Assembly (NCBI GenBank): GCA_964358645.1
Contig: CAYHPW010000009.1
Coordinates: 1 to 64,000, forward strand
DNA: 64,000 nt
Source of the DNA: JBBTDV01 sp038042605
GTDB taxonomy: Bacteria > Bdellovibrionota > UBA1018
Direction of reading: 5' to 3'
Position 1 is the stretch's first letter. Every line of letters begins with the position of its first letter. Made by a program: the position numbers and the translations under genes. Positions 1 to 9,130 of this stretch are shown here, in pieces. Below the pieces are notes generated by a model. The model saw nothing but the letters and a program-made list of their open reading frames with translations, searched no databases and had not been told where the DNA came from.

Positions 1-1078
1 GCATTGTGACCAGATCACCGAACCACATATGCGATAGCTCGTGAAGTATCAGGTCTGCGCGGTTCTTAAGCTGGTCTTGTGTTACCTTGGAACGGAATAT
101 TATGCGTTCGGATAAAGTGGTGGCGGCTGCGTTTTCCATTCCACCCATATTAAAATCAGGAACGATAACCTGGTCATATTTTGAAAAAGGATATGGGTAG
201 CCGAATTGCACGCTAAAGAAATCAAGCCCCCGTGACGTGATATCAAAAAGTTCTTTGTGGTCGACGTATTTGGCCAGCGCTTTGCGCGTGAATAACCGAA
301 GCGGTATCCCGCCAGCTTCTGACTTCCAGACCGAATAAGGCCCAGCATGTAGCGCGAACAGATATGTGCTAAGGATAGGGGATGGAGGGAAGGCCCAGCT
401 CTTTCTACCATCAACGGTGGTGACTTCGCGTTCCTTGGTGTTTGAGATCACTTCCCACTCGTCAGGTGTTTCAACCGTGAGCTCGAATGAAGCTTTTATG
501 TCAGGCTGGTCTAAGCAGGGGAACACCTTGTGCGCGCTGAAAGGTTCGAAATTAGAATAGAGATAAACCTTGCCGTCCTCAGGATCCACGTAGCGGTAAA
601 GCCCGTTGCCGTTTTTGCTGAACGGATGGGTGAACGCGATTTCTATCCTGTTCATCCCAGGCTGAAGCTCGGAAATGTTGAAATGAATCCTGTGGCCGTC
701 GTAACGTTTTGCGTCTTTTGTACCTTGGGCCAGCGGGCCGTCATTAATCCTGATGGAGGTTATGTCCCCTTCCTCGAAGTCGAGGAAAACTGTGTTTGAA
801 AAATCCTTGGCCTTTGGGAGCAGCTCGAAGTTCACAACCACCCTGCCTTCGAAATCTTGTAGGACATCATCCAAGCCGAACCATAAGATGTAAGATGTCT
901 TGGCGATCTGGCGTGAACGTGTTGCTGCTTCTGCCCTGGTGAGAATGTGGCCAGCGGTACGGCTTTGCTGCTCTGGCGTGTTGCCGTTTTTAAAAATGCC
1001 AGACTGGCTTGGAGGAGTGGAGGAACACCCTAAAGCTGTTAAAAGAAGAATGGCGAGAGTTTTTATTTTTAACATCAT
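1..1078 (-). CDS. M1 family aminopeptidase lipoprotein (5' part; continues past left edge)
   Basis: Zinc aminopeptidase of the M1 (aminopeptidase N) family, of which about 359 N-terminal residues are present. The reading frame is open to the window edge. It begins with a lipoprotein signal (LLLTALGCS lipobox), so the enzyme is probably anchored in the envelope. Family landmarks appear in order: the substrate-domain motif NFEPFSAHKVFPCLDQPD, the exopeptidase loop GGMENA (canonical GxMEN) and the zinc site HELSHMWFGD just before the edge. The third zinc ligand and the C-terminal domains lie outside. Two adjacent ATG codons (1078 and 1075) can serve as start. It follows the deaminase gene after 3 bases and is the last visible gene of the orn operon. 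Confidence 0.9.
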   Translation of the reverse strand, partial: MMLKIKTLAILLLTALGCSSTPPSQSGIFKNGNTPEQQSRTAGHILTRAEAATRSRQIAKTSYILWFGLDDVLQDFEGRVVVNFELLPKAKDFSNTVFLDFEEGDITSIRINDGPLAQGTKDAKRYDGHRIHFNISELQPGMNRIEIAFTHPFSKNGNGLYRYVDPEDGKVYLYSNFEPFSAHKVFPCLDQPDIKASFELTVETPDEWEVISNTKEREVTTVDGRKSWAFPPSPILSTYLFALHAGPYSVWKSEAGGIPLRLFTRKALAKYVDHKELFDITSRGLDFFSVQFGYPYPFSKYDQVIVPDFNMGGMENAAATTLSERIIFRSKVTQDQLKNRADLILHELSHMWFGDLVTM

Positions 1079-1081
1079 TTA

Positions 1082-1516
1082 TTATTCCGATATCAATTGT
1101 TCGACACTGATCCCCACCGATTGTAACAGCTTTATGGAATCTCTGATCCTGTAATCATTTTTATAATAAACCGCCTTTACGTTACCAAGATTGATAAGCC
1201 GTTTAGCGCAAGCGACACATGGCAGATGGGTAACGAAGACATATTTATCCAGGAATCTCGGCGCATCGCAATTGATTACAGCGTTTTCCTCGGAGTGCAG
1301 GCAGCCACAATTTCCAGGTTCATCGCGGTCACACGCGTTACCAAGGCCGGTGGCGTTGCCGTTATATCCGACAGCCAGAACTTTGCGGAAATCAGTAGTT
1401 GTTATGACTGTGCCAACCTGCAATCTAGCGCAAGTCGATCTGGCGGCAAGGATAGTGGCAAGTGACAGGTAGATATTCTCGAAGCTGGGTCGTTTTTGTG
1501 TTGGTTCTTGCTTCAT
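1082..1516 (-). CDS. dCMP deaminase-like cytidine/deoxycytidylate deaminase
   Basis: A 144-residue member of the zinc-dependent deoxycytidylate deaminase family, which converts dCMP to dUMP for thymidylate synthesis. The catalytic signature is complete: HSEENAV supplies the zinc histidine and the proton-shuttling glutamate, and PCVACAK supplies the two zinc cysteines. The N-terminal half has the family's SLATILAARSTCAR and GYNGN elements. The start codon overlaps the orn stop by 4 bp (ATGA), so translation is probably coupled. The narrow substrate (dCMP versus a related nucleotide) cannot be fixed from sequence alone. Confidence 0.85.
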   Translation of the reverse strand: MKQEPTQKRPSFENIYLSLATILAARSTCARLQVGTVITTTDFRKVLAVGYNGNATGLGNACDRDEPGNCGCLHSEENAVINCDAPRFLDKYVFVTHLPCVACAKRLINLGNVKAVYYKNDYRIRDSIKLLQSVGISVEQLISE

Positions 1517-2079
1517 TTGTTTGGCTGTGTGGAAGCGGATGGTTTTGCCGTTTCCCTCTGAATATTAACGTATGATAAATAAAATTTTAATTCACGAATC
1601 GACTCATAGATGTCGTCGATCGCCCTGTGGGCATTGGCTTTTTGGAAAATGACCCCGTATTTTTCACGAAAAATTTCCTTATAAGACGTGACGTCCACCT
1701 GTCTGTAATGCAGGCGTTTGGCAAGTTCAGGTAGGTATTTATCCACGAAACGTCGGTCGTTGTTTACCGAATTGCCGGCAATAACGATCTGGTCTTTCTC
1801 TGAATACCTCCGCTGGATGATGGCAAGTAGGTCATTTTGGACCGTGCTAAGCGGCGTGCCGTGGGCCACGGCGGCGGTGAGGCCGCTTCCACCATGTGTT
1901 TTCTTGCACCAGCTATTCATATTATCCACCACGCTCTGTGGCTGGAAGACCACACGGTGATATTCTTCCAGGACATTGAACTCAATGTCAGTTATGATCA
2001 CGGCTATTTCAAGAATTGAGTCTATTTTCTCATCCAGACCCGTCATTTCCAAGTCAATCCAAAAAAGTGGTTTTTTCAT
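1513..2079 (-). CDS. orn: oligoribonuclease
   Basis: DEDDh-type 3'-5' exonuclease that degrades 2-5 nt RNA fragments, including pGpG, in the cytoplasm. The first exonuclease motif is WIDLEMTGLD near the N terminus. Later come AGNSVNNDRRF and a C-terminal AHRAIDDI, the family's H-x4-D motif. The product is 188 residues from the ATG at 2079, close to the usual 180-190. An upstream in-frame ATG at 2115 would add 12 residues with no family match, so 2079 is preferred. It is the first gene of the orn, deaminase, aminopeptidase operon and is divergent from fusA. Confidence 0.92.
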   Translation of the reverse strand: MKKPLFWIDLEMTGLDEKIDSILEIAVIITDIEFNVLEEYHRVVFQPQSVVDNMNSWCKKTHGGSGLTAAVAHGTPLSTVQNDLLAIIQRRYSEKDQIVIAGNSVNNDRRFVDKYLPELAKRLHYRQVDVTSYKEIFREKYGVIFQKANAHRAIDDIYESIRELKFYLSYVNIQRETAKPSASTQPNK

Positions 2080-2209
2080 ATGTCGCTTTTGAGAAAAATA
2101 GTGGATTGTTATCATTACGTCAAACTATGAAAATGCACTTGATTAAAAATGTCATTCTTGGTTAGAAACGTTTCACATAAACGTGTTTTAGAAGAATTGG
2201 AGTAAGTAG

Positions 2210-4318
2210 ATGGCTGTCGTAAATCTGCCGATGGAAAAGATTCGTAATATAGGGATTTCTGCCCATATAGATTCCGGGAAAACCACTCTTTCGGAGCGTG
2301 TCCTTTTTTATACAAAGAAAATCCATAAGATAGAGGAAGTTAAAGGCAAGTCAGGCGTCGGTGCGACGATGGACTTCATGGATCTCGAGCGCGAGAAGGG
2401 GATCACGATCCAATCAGCAGCGACTTATTGCATTTGGAAGGGGTACAATATCAACCTGATCGACACTCCTGGGCATGTCGACTTTACGATTGAAGTCGAG
2501 CGGTCACTTCGCGTGCTGGATGGTGCCGTGCTGGTTCTTTGCGCGGTTGCCGGCGTGCAATCACAGTCCATAACGGTTGATCGCCAGATGAGGCGGTACA
2601 AAGTCCCACGCATCGCATTCATAAACAAGATGGATAGGTCCGGTGCGAACGCTTTCCGTGTGGTAAAAATGCTGCGTGAAAAGCTTCGTCACAACGCCCA
2701 TCTTATTAATTATCCGATAGGTGCGGAAGACAAGTACAAGGGCGCGGTCGACCTCGTGACGATGAAGGCATTTTACTTCGACGGTGATAATGGTGAGATC
2801 GTGCGTGAAGAGGCCATTCCAGAGGAGTTGCTCTTTGAATGCCAGAAGAGCCGCGAAGATCTGATAGCAGCTGTTGGGGAATTTGATGACGTGGTTGGTA
2901 CGAAATATATTGAGGGGAAGGACGTCACGGTTGATGAGTTCAAACAGGCCATCCGCAAAGCGACGCTTTCTCTTAATTTTACGCCGGTGATGGTTGGTTC
3001 GGCTTATAGAAACAAAGGTGTGCAGCTCTTGTTGGACGGGGTGCTTAATTACCTGCCAAGCCCTGACCAGTGTGTAAACATAGCACTTGACCAGCATAAC
3101 AAAGAAGCAAAATTAATCTTAAAATCCGATCCAAAACTCCCATTTGTAGGGCTTGCTTTCAAACTGGATGAAGGCCGTTACGGTCAGTTGACCTACATGC
3201 GTATCTATCAGGGCACGGTTAAGAAAGGCGATTTCATATTCAACTCATCAAACGACAAGAAGGTAAAAGTGCCGCGTCTTGTGCAGATGCATGCTGATGA
3301 GATGAATGACGTTGAAGAAGCAAGGGCAGGCGATATTGTCGCCATGTTTGGTGTGGATTGCGCATCCGGTGATACTTTCACGGATGGCACAATTAAATAT
3401 ACAATGACATCGATGTTCGTCCCCAATGCTGTTATGTCGCTGGCCATCGCGCCAAAGGATAAGGCCAGCCAGACACATTTCTCAAAGGCGCTTAATAAAT
3501 TTTCAAAAGAAGACCCGACATTCCGTGTTCACAGGGACGAGGAATCCAGCCAGACCATCATAAGCGGCATGGGCGAGCTGCACCTCGAAATATATTGTGA
3601 ACGCATCAAGCGCGAATATAGCTGCGAAGTAGTCGTGGGCAAGCCCCAAGTCGCTTTCCGTGAAACGATCACGAGGAAGGGAGATTTCGCGTACCTGCAT
3701 CGCAAGCAGACAGGTGGCTCCGGGCAATTCGCGCGCGTCATTGGTTTTATTGAGCCGCTGCCGCCAGAGAACCAGCTCGGCTATGAGTTTGTCGATGATA
3801 TCGTGGGTGGCTCGATTCCGAGGGAGTTCATACCGGCTTGCGACAAGGGTTTCCAGGAGGCTGTCAGGGAAGGCCGTCTGATAGGTTTTCAGATTGTTGG
3901 TGTTCGCTGCACAATAAATGATGGTGAATCGCATGATGTTGATTCATCGGAACAGGCGTTCCGCACCGCCGCACTCATGGGCTTTCGCGAGGCGTATGAG
4001 AAAGCTGGACCAGTTGTGCTTGAGCCTATCATGAAGCTTGAGACCTCCGCTCCAGAGGAGTTCCAGGGCTCGGTGATGGGACAGATCAATCAGAGGCGTG
4101 GAATGATTGTCAGCAGCCAGAACAACGAAGGCTTCACTGTTGTAGAAGCTGAAGTGCCGCTTACGGAAATGTTCGGCTACTCGACGGATTTAAGGTCGGC
4201 AACCCAGGGCAAAGGTGAGTTCACCATGGAGTTTATGAAGTATGCACCGGTTCCTCGTAATATCCAGGAAGAGATGATAAAGAAACACCAGGAAAAGAAA
4301 GCCAAGGAGCGAGCCTGA
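2210..4318 (+). CDS. fusA: elongation factor G (spdEFG1-like)
   Basis: Ribosomal translocase GTPase of 702 residues with all five EF-G domains. The P-loop is AHIDSGKT (residues 18-25), followed by LIDTPGHVDF and NKMDRSG. Serine in AHIDSGKT and the switch-I stretch GVGATMDFMDLEREKG, followed by ITIQSAATYC, are features I associate with the mitochondrial EFG1/spdEFG1 group rather than canonical bacterial FusA. That group is known from spirochaetes, planctomycetes and deltaproteobacteria. A GGAG Shine-Dalgarno lies 8 nt before the ATG. secG starts one base after the stop. No str-operon partners (rpsL, rpsG, tuf) are adjacent, which also fits a stand-alone spdEFG1 gene. Confidence 0.93.
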   Translation: MAVVNLPMEKIRNIGISAHIDSGKTTLSERVLFYTKKIHKIEEVKGKSGVGATMDFMDLEREKGITIQSAATYCIWKGYNINLIDTPGHVDFTIEVERSLRVLDGAVLVLCAVAGVQSQSITVDRQMRRYKVPRIAFINKMDRSGANAFRVVKMLREKLRHNAHLINYPIGAEDKYKGAVDLVTMKAFYFDGDNGEIVREEAIPEELLFECQKSREDLIAAVGEFDDVVGTKYIEGKDVTVDEFKQAIRKATLSLNFTPVMVGSAYRNKGVQLLLDGVLNYLPSPDQCVNIALDQHNKEAKLILKSDPKLPFVGLAFKLDEGRYGQLTYMRIYQGTVKKGDFIFNSSNDKKVKVPRLVQMHADEMNDVEEARAGDIVAMFGVDCASGDTFTDGTIKYTMTSMFVPNAVMSLAIAPKDKASQTHFSKALNKFSKEDPTFRVHRDEESSQTIISGMGELHLEIYCERIKREYSCEVVVGKPQVAFRETITRKGDFAYLHRKQTGGSGQFARVIGFIEPLPPENQLGYEFVDDIVGGSIPREFIPACDKGFQEAVREGRLIGFQIVGVRCTINDGESHDVDSSEQAFRTAALMGFREAYEKAGPVVLEPIMKLETSAPEEFQGSVMGQINQRRGMIVSSQNNEGFTVVEAEVPLTEMFGYSTDLRSATQGKGEFTMEFMKYAPVPRNIQEEMIKKHQEKKAKERA

Positions 4319-4319
4319 T

Positions 4320-4739
4320 ATGCAAACCCTTATTACGATTGTCCATATCTTTACATGTATTTTTCTTGTCCTAGTAGTGCTGATCCAGCGCGGTAAGGGA
4401 GCCGAAATCAGCGCGTCTTTCAGCGGTTCTAGCCAGACGGTGTTTGGAAGTTCAGGTGGGGCCAACTTCTTCACAAGATTTACGACGGCCATGGCGGTTA
4501 TCTTCATGGTTACTTCGTTGGTGCTCACGGTACTAGCCAGTCAGTCGCGAAAAAGCATATTCGAAACAACCGGAGGCAGCGCACAAGCAAAACCCTCCGC
4601 CGCTCAAGCATCGCCATCCGCGGTACCATCGCCGCAGCAGGCTGTTTCACCTGTAGCTTCGCCCGCGGCTCAGGCCGCAGCAGCTGCTAATAACGCTGCA
4701 GTTGCTAAAGGCCCGCAGAAAAACCAACAAAAGAAATAG
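4320..4739 (+). CDS. secG: preprotein translocase subunit SecG
   Basis: Small inner-membrane subunit of the SecYEG translocon. It has two transmembrane helices (about residues 3-22 and 52-70) around the conserved cytoplasmic segment LIQRGKGAEI...SGSSQTVFGSSG, which is diagnostic for SecG. The last 60 or so residues form an Ala/Pro/Gln/Ser-rich low-complexity tail ending in lysines, longer than in E. coli (139 versus about 110 residues). It is co-transcribed with fusA with practically no spacer. Confidence 0.9.
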   Translation: MQTLITIVHIFTCIFLVLVVLIQRGKGAEISASFSGSSQTVFGSSGGANFFTRFTTAMAVIFMVTSLVLTVLASQSRKSIFETTGGSAQAKPSAAQASPSAVPSPQQAVSPVASPAAQAAAAANNAAVAKGPQKNQQKK

Positions 4740-4804
4740 GGCGGCCTGCCAGCGCTGCGTTCCTTGAGCACGCACTTAGCCAAGCGCTAATACTTAATCT
4801 AGCG

Positions 4805-5899
4805 ATGCGGGTTGCGATACTATCTCCACTATTTGAAAGCGTGCCTCCCAAACTATACGGTGGAACCGAACGTGTGGTTTATAATCTCTGCCGAGGTTTA
4901 GGAAAATTAGGCATCGAAGTGACGTTGTTTGCTTCCGGTGACTCGGCTGTCTCTGGCGCGCCGGGCGCGCCTAGCGCGGATGTACCGGATATAAATGTCG
5001 AGCTGATACCAGTTGTTAAAGAGGCGCTGAGGTTGAGCAAGAACGCGATTCAAGACCACGTGGCTTACAGTTACAAGATGCTTGCTGAGGTTGCTTCGCG
5101 TGCGGGCAGTTTCGATATCATCCATAACAACCATGATTATTGGATGCTCCCGCTCACTGAAATGACCCGCGTTCCGGTGTTGACGACAATGCATGGTCGT
5201 CTTGATCTTCCGGATATCGAAGCTCCGCTTATGAGTTTTCCAAAGGCCTGCTTTGTTTCAATCAGCGATAGCCAGCGGCTTCCGCTTCCTGCGCTTAATT
5301 GGTTTTCGACCATATATCACGGACTGGAGGTCAGTGATTTTGCCTTTCATCCTAAGCCGGGAAGTTACCTCGCTTTTCTAGGGAGAATCGTGGCTGACAA
5401 GAGGCCTGAATGGGCGGTGGAGATCGCAAAGCTTTCCGGCGTTCCGCTTAAGATAGCTGCAAAAATAGAAGGCTCATGCGGACGTGATTACTACGACACA
5501 TATGTTGGGCCGCATGTTGATGGAAAATTCATAGAGTATGTTGGTGAGATATCCGAGAAGGAGAAATCAGAGTTTCTTGGCAACGCCATGGCCCTGGTTT
5601 TCCCGATTGATTGGCCGGAGCCATTTGGACTTGTCATGATTGAATCGCTTGCGTGTGGGACTCCCGTGTTGGCTAGACCATGTGGTTCGGTGCCGGAGTT
5701 GCTGGTGGATGGTGTTACGGGCTTTAGTGATTTGGATATACACGGGCTTGCAGCCAGGGTGGGAGATGTTGCAAGGATTGACCGCAGACGATGCAGGTTG
5801 TGGGTGGAACAGTATTTTTCATTGCAGCGGATGACGGAGGATTATGTCAGTGTCTATCGACACCTCATTGACCAATTTATCGAGACCTATAGTAGTTGA
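4805..5899 (+). CDS. GT4-family glycosyltransferase
   Basis: Cytoplasmic GT-B fold glycosyltransferase of 364 residues. The N-terminal acceptor-side loop has the motif PPKLYGGTERVVYNL. The C-terminal nucleotide-sugar domain has EPFGLVMIESLACGTPVL, the retaining GT4 E-x7-E motif. The sugar donor and acceptor are not deducible. The gene end overlaps the start of the downstream amylo-alpha-1,6-glucosidase by 56 bp, so a role in storage polysaccharide or a linked glucan is likely but inferred. No clear Shine-Dalgarno precedes the ATG, and 65 bp separate it from secG. Confidence 0.85.
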   Translation: MRVAILSPLFESVPPKLYGGTERVVYNLCRGLGKLGIEVTLFASGDSAVSGAPGAPSADVPDINVELIPVVKEALRLSKNAIQDHVAYSYKMLAEVASRAGSFDIIHNNHDYWMLPLTEMTRVPVLTTMHGRLDLPDIEAPLMSFPKACFVSISDSQRLPLPALNWFSTIYHGLEVSDFAFHPKPGSYLAFLGRIVADKRPEWAVEIAKLSGVPLKIAAKIEGSCGRDYYDTYVGPHVDGKFIEYVGEISEKEKSEFLGNAMALVFPIDWPEPFGLVMIESLACGTPVLARPCGSVPELLVDGVTGFSDLDIHGLAARVGDVARIDRRRCRLWVEQYFSLQRMTEDYVSVYRHLIDQFIETYSS

Positions 5900-8099
5900 T
5901 GGGATTTCATATATCCCATCAACTGCTTTATTGGTAGGCATACCCAAAGTTAGTTTTAAGGATGATCTTGCTTTTGCGGTAGTCGACTACCGTGGGGAAT
6001 CGCAAAGACTTTACTCACCGAGCAGTGAGCTTGGTTTTTACTACAACGACACTCGCTTTATCGGTATTTGGGAAATGACGTTTAACGGGGTATCCCCAAT
6101 ACCACTAGACAGTGAGCGCCTCTTTGGCGGCAACACCGCTGTTTTTTCGATGACCAATCCTGATTTCCCGCCTATGGGCGCTGCGGGCCGTATCCGCCGT
6201 GACTCCCTGCTTATCAGGCGGGTGATGACTATTTGGGAGGACACTCTTTTTGAATCCGTTGAAATAAAGAACTTCGCGGATCAAGCGCATTCCCTGCAAG
6301 TCGAGCAATGGGTTGGCGGCCGGTTTGATGATGTGTTTGAAGTCAGGGGGTATGCAAGGCCCAAGCGCGGGAAGATGCTGGCATCTGAAGAACTGTCTGT
6401 AGACGGTCGCCGTGTGAGTATTCTTCAGTATGAAGGCCTGGATGGGGTGACTAGAAAAACATTTGTCTACCGTCATTTTTCAGCGGAAAAGATCAGGGTT
6501 TCGCCTTCGCTTGTCGGCTATTTTACGCGTGTTGATATCCCGCGGAAAGAGTCGGTATGTCTTAGAACTGTGGTCTCATTCGACAGGCCCTGCAACTGCA
6601 AGCTCGGGAACAAGTTTTATTGTGACATGTCGATGGCCGAAAAAATGGCGTTCTTGCAAAGCCAGCATGGTTTCAGGCCGTTTCATCCGCTATCGATCGA
6701 ATCTGATAATGCGATTTTGAATAGATCGCTTCAGAACGCCGAGATGGATATCTACACTTTGCTTACTTATGAAAATTCAGAAGTCATTTACCCATACGCT
6801 GGGATCCCGTGGTTTTCCGCCCCGTTCGGGCGGGACGGGATGCTTACTGCTTACCAGTTGCTTCCTTGGTATCCAAAGCTTGCGCGTGGGGTGCTTGATT
6901 TTGCTTTTGAGCACTTGGGGTCGAATATTGATTCATTCACTGATGAGCAACCTGGGAAGGTTTTTCATGAGATGCGAAGGGGGGAGATGGCGAAGACGCG
7001 CGAGGTTCCGTTCATACCGTATTACGGCTCCGTTGATTCAACGCCACTTTGCCTGATTCTTCTACATGAATATATACGATGGACATTGGATGCTGAACGT
7101 CTCAAACAGTGGTGGCCAAGCGCGATGCGTGCGCTTGAGTGGCTCGAGAAGTGGGGGGATGCAGATCAAGACGGTTTTATTGAATATGCCAAGCAGTCGC
7201 CAAGAGGCCTTGTAAATCAGGGTTGGAAGGATTCACACGATTCAATAATGCATGCAGATGGACGGCTTGCCCAGGCTCCGATCCGTCTATGCGAGGCTCA
7301 GGGTTATGCTTTCAGGGCGAAGATGGGCTTGGCCGCCCTTGCTGGATGGCTTGGTAAAAAAGATCTAGCTGCTTCGCTCAGGCTTGATGCCTTAAGGTTG
7401 AGGTCAGCATTTCTTGAACGGTTCTGGGACAGCGGCGGGAAATATGTCTACCTCGCGCTCGATGGCAAGATGGAGCCATGCGCGGTCAGGTCGTCTAATA
7501 TGGGCCATTGCCTATGGTCCCAGATACTTTTTGAGGAACAGGCCCGTGAGGTTTCAAATCATCTTCTCTCGGACGCGATGTTCAGTGGTTATGGAATCAG
7601 GACGCTTGCGGATACTGAGGTGGCGTTTAACCCGTTAAGCTATCATAACGGATCCGTGTGGCCGCATGATAATTCCATCATAATGGAAGGGCTTCGTTTG
7701 TATGGTTATACCAAGGAGCTTGAGAAACTTGCGATGAGCATGATGGATGTTCTGGAAGTGAGCGATGACTTTAGGCTGCCAGAGCTTTACTGCGGCTTTC
7801 GTAGGAGGGGCGATGCGCCTCCGATCCCGTATCAGGTGGCGTGCAAGCCCCAGGCGTGGGCGGCAGGGGCTGTGTTTCTCATGATGAAATCGCTGCTTGG
7901 TCTTTCGATGGATATTGACCAGGACCACGTTGTTTTTAATTCACCACTGCTGACGCCCAAAGTGAATTTGCTTGAAATCAAAGGGCTTCGTTGCAGGAAT
8001 TTTGAGGCGGATATTATTCTTCGCCGATCAAAGGGCCGTACTCACGTTGACGTTACAAGAAAGAGTGGCAACGGCAGGGTGCTTACTGTTAGGGGTTGA
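5844..8099 (+). CDS. amylo-alpha-1,6-glucosidase / glycogen debranching enzyme-type protein
   Basis: A 751-residue glycoside hydrolase with an N-terminal beta-rich GDE_N-type domain (roughly residues 30-240; GFYYNDTRFIG) and a C-terminal (alpha/alpha)6 barrel of the debranching/GH15-like type. Family motifs are PWFSAPFGRDG, QGWKDSHDSI and YHNGSVWPHDNS. Such enzymes remove alpha-1,6 branch glucose from glycogen-like glucans. No signal peptide is visible, so it is probably cytoplasmic. The ATG lies inside the upstream glycosyltransferase frame. No downstream in-frame ATG precedes conserved sequence, so the 56-bp overlap seems real. No glycogen synthase or phosphorylase is nearby. Confidence 0.85.
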   Translation: MSVSIDTSLTNLSRPIVVDGISYIPSTALLVGIPKVSFKDDLAFAVVDYRGESQRLYSPSSELGFYYNDTRFIGIWEMTFNGVSPIPLDSERLFGGNTAVFSMTNPDFPPMGAAGRIRRDSLLIRRVMTIWEDTLFESVEIKNFADQAHSLQVEQWVGGRFDDVFEVRGYARPKRGKMLASEELSVDGRRVSILQYEGLDGVTRKTFVYRHFSAEKIRVSPSLVGYFTRVDIPRKESVCLRTVVSFDRPCNCKLGNKFYCDMSMAEKMAFLQSQHGFRPFHPLSIESDNAILNRSLQNAEMDIYTLLTYENSEVIYPYAGIPWFSAPFGRDGMLTAYQLLPWYPKLARGVLDFAFEHLGSNIDSFTDEQPGKVFHEMRRGEMAKTREVPFIPYYGSVDSTPLCLILLHEYIRWTLDAERLKQWWPSAMRALEWLEKWGDADQDGFIEYAKQSPRGLVNQGWKDSHDSIMHADGRLAQAPIRLCEAQGYAFRAKMGLAALAGWLGKKDLAASLRLDALRLRSAFLERFWDSGGKYVYLALDGKMEPCAVRSSNMGHCLWSQILFEEQAREVSNHLLSDAMFSGYGIRTLADTEVAFNPLSYHNGSVWPHDNSIIMEGLRLYGYTKELEKLAMSMMDVLEVSDDFRLPELYCGFRRRGDAPPIPYQVACKPQAWAAGAVFLMMKSLLGLSMDIDQDHVVFNSPLLTPKVNLLEIKGLRCRNFEADIILRRSKGRTHVDVTRKSGNGRVLTVRG

Positions 8100-8302
8100 G
8101 GGGTGGGGAAGGAATTAATTGTCATCCATCTATTGGGCATCTATTGGGCTGATCTATTTGCAGTAAAAGCTCAGACTGGTGGCTGAAGCAATAAAAACAC
8201 ATGGTGAGCTTGTAAGTATACTTATTGCTGAATGTTTTGAAAAAGTTCGTAAATTTTCTGAGTTAGTTCAGAGTTTCAGGAAAAATAACAATGATTTTAC
8301 CT

Positions 8303-8518
8303 TTACATGAAGTCCCGGTCCATGACGGTTTTGCGGCCATCTTGCTTGGCGTGTTCAATGGCCTGGTCGCAGAGAGTGCGTACTTTACTGGACAGGGCTT
8401 CCATCACCGAGCTTGAGGTGTTCATGCTGGATGTGGTCCTGATGTAGTTCTTAATTTTTGAAGCCACCACGAGGATTTCCATGGTCCCAGCTTCTGTAGG
8501 TTGATCCATATTTTCCAT
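8303..8518 (-). CDS. bacterial histone-fold protein (HBb/Bd0055-like)
   Basis: A small basic protein of 71 residues (59 from the internal ATG at 8482). The sequence from MEILVV to the end reads as a single histone fold. It has a short helix 1, a long helix 2, then the loop/helix 3 segment DGRKTVMDRDF, which matches the archaeal histone GRKTI..ED pattern whose Arg-Lys-Thr contacts DNA. The start MEILVVASK and the MNTSSSV loop closely recall the Bdellovibrio histone HBb (Bd0055), from memory. A GGGGGG run 3 nt before the first ATG makes 8518 plausible, but the 12 extra residues lie outside the fold. It lies 18 bp downstream of the FKBP gene on the same strand, so the two are probably one operon. 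Confidence 0.8.
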   Translation of the reverse strand: MENMDQPTEAGTMEILVVASKIKNYIRTTSSMNTSSSVMEALSSKVRTLCDQAIEHAKQDGRKTVMDRDFM

Positions 8519-8536
8519 ATACCCCCCAAAAAAAAC

Positions 8537-8995
8537 TTACTCTACGCCCAGAAGTTCCACTTCAAAAACAAGTGTGGCATTGGGCGGAATCACGTTGCCA
8601 GCGCCTCTTTCACCATACCCCATCTGTGGCGGGATCGTGAGTTTGCGTTTTTCACCGACCTTCATTCCTGCTACGCCCTTGTCCCACCCGGCTATCACTT
8701 CTCTCGCACCGAGCCGGAATTTAAAAGGCTGGCCGCGGTCAAGCGACGAATCAAATTTCTTTCCATCTGTAAGCCAACCGGTGTAGTGGACTGACACTGT
8801 TTTACCGGCAACCGCTTCGGGACCGGTGCCCTTCTTTAATTCCTCGATTTTAAGATCCATTTGTTGTTCCTTTTGTTGTGAAGACGCCGTGTTATTTTGC
8901 GTGGCTTTCTTAGTGCACCCAGACAGTATCAATAAAAGTGTTATTACCGCGCATGTGCCGGCGATTTGCCAGTTGGTTGTTGTCTTGCTGATCAT
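8537..8995 (-). CDS. FKBP-type peptidyl-prolyl isomerase lipoprotein
   Basis: A 152-residue protein with an N-terminal lipoprotein signal (LLLILSGC) and a single FKBP domain from about residue 47. The core contains VSVHYTGWLTDGKKFDSS, VIAGWDKGVAGMKVGEKR and IPPNATLVFEVELL, covering the usual hydrophobic rotamase pocket. It should catalyse cis-trans isomerisation of prolyl bonds in the periplasm. The gene is followed after 18 bp by the histone-fold gene, an arrangement with no obvious functional link. Confidence 0.92.
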   Translation of the reverse strand: MISKTTTNWQIAGTCAVITLLLILSGCTKKATQNNTASSQQKEQQMDLKIEELKKGTGPEAVAGKTVSVHYTGWLTDGKKFDSSLDRGQPFKFRLGAREVIAGWDKGVAGMKVGEKRKLTIPPQMGYGERGAGNVIPPNATLVFEVELLGVE

Positions 8996-9130
8996 AAATA
9001 TTCGCTCCTCACTCGTTTTTATTGACTACATTTCTTTAGCAACAATTTGTCAAATATATTAAAATTTTTACTGTTTTTTTCAGAAAGTGTAAAATTATAT
9101 TTTAAGGAATATTTTCCAAGGTGAAACGTC

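Noticed and set aside
2561..3097. Long minus-strand frame inside fusA
   Set aside because: Antisense shadow of a strongly conserved gene; no signal or family features.
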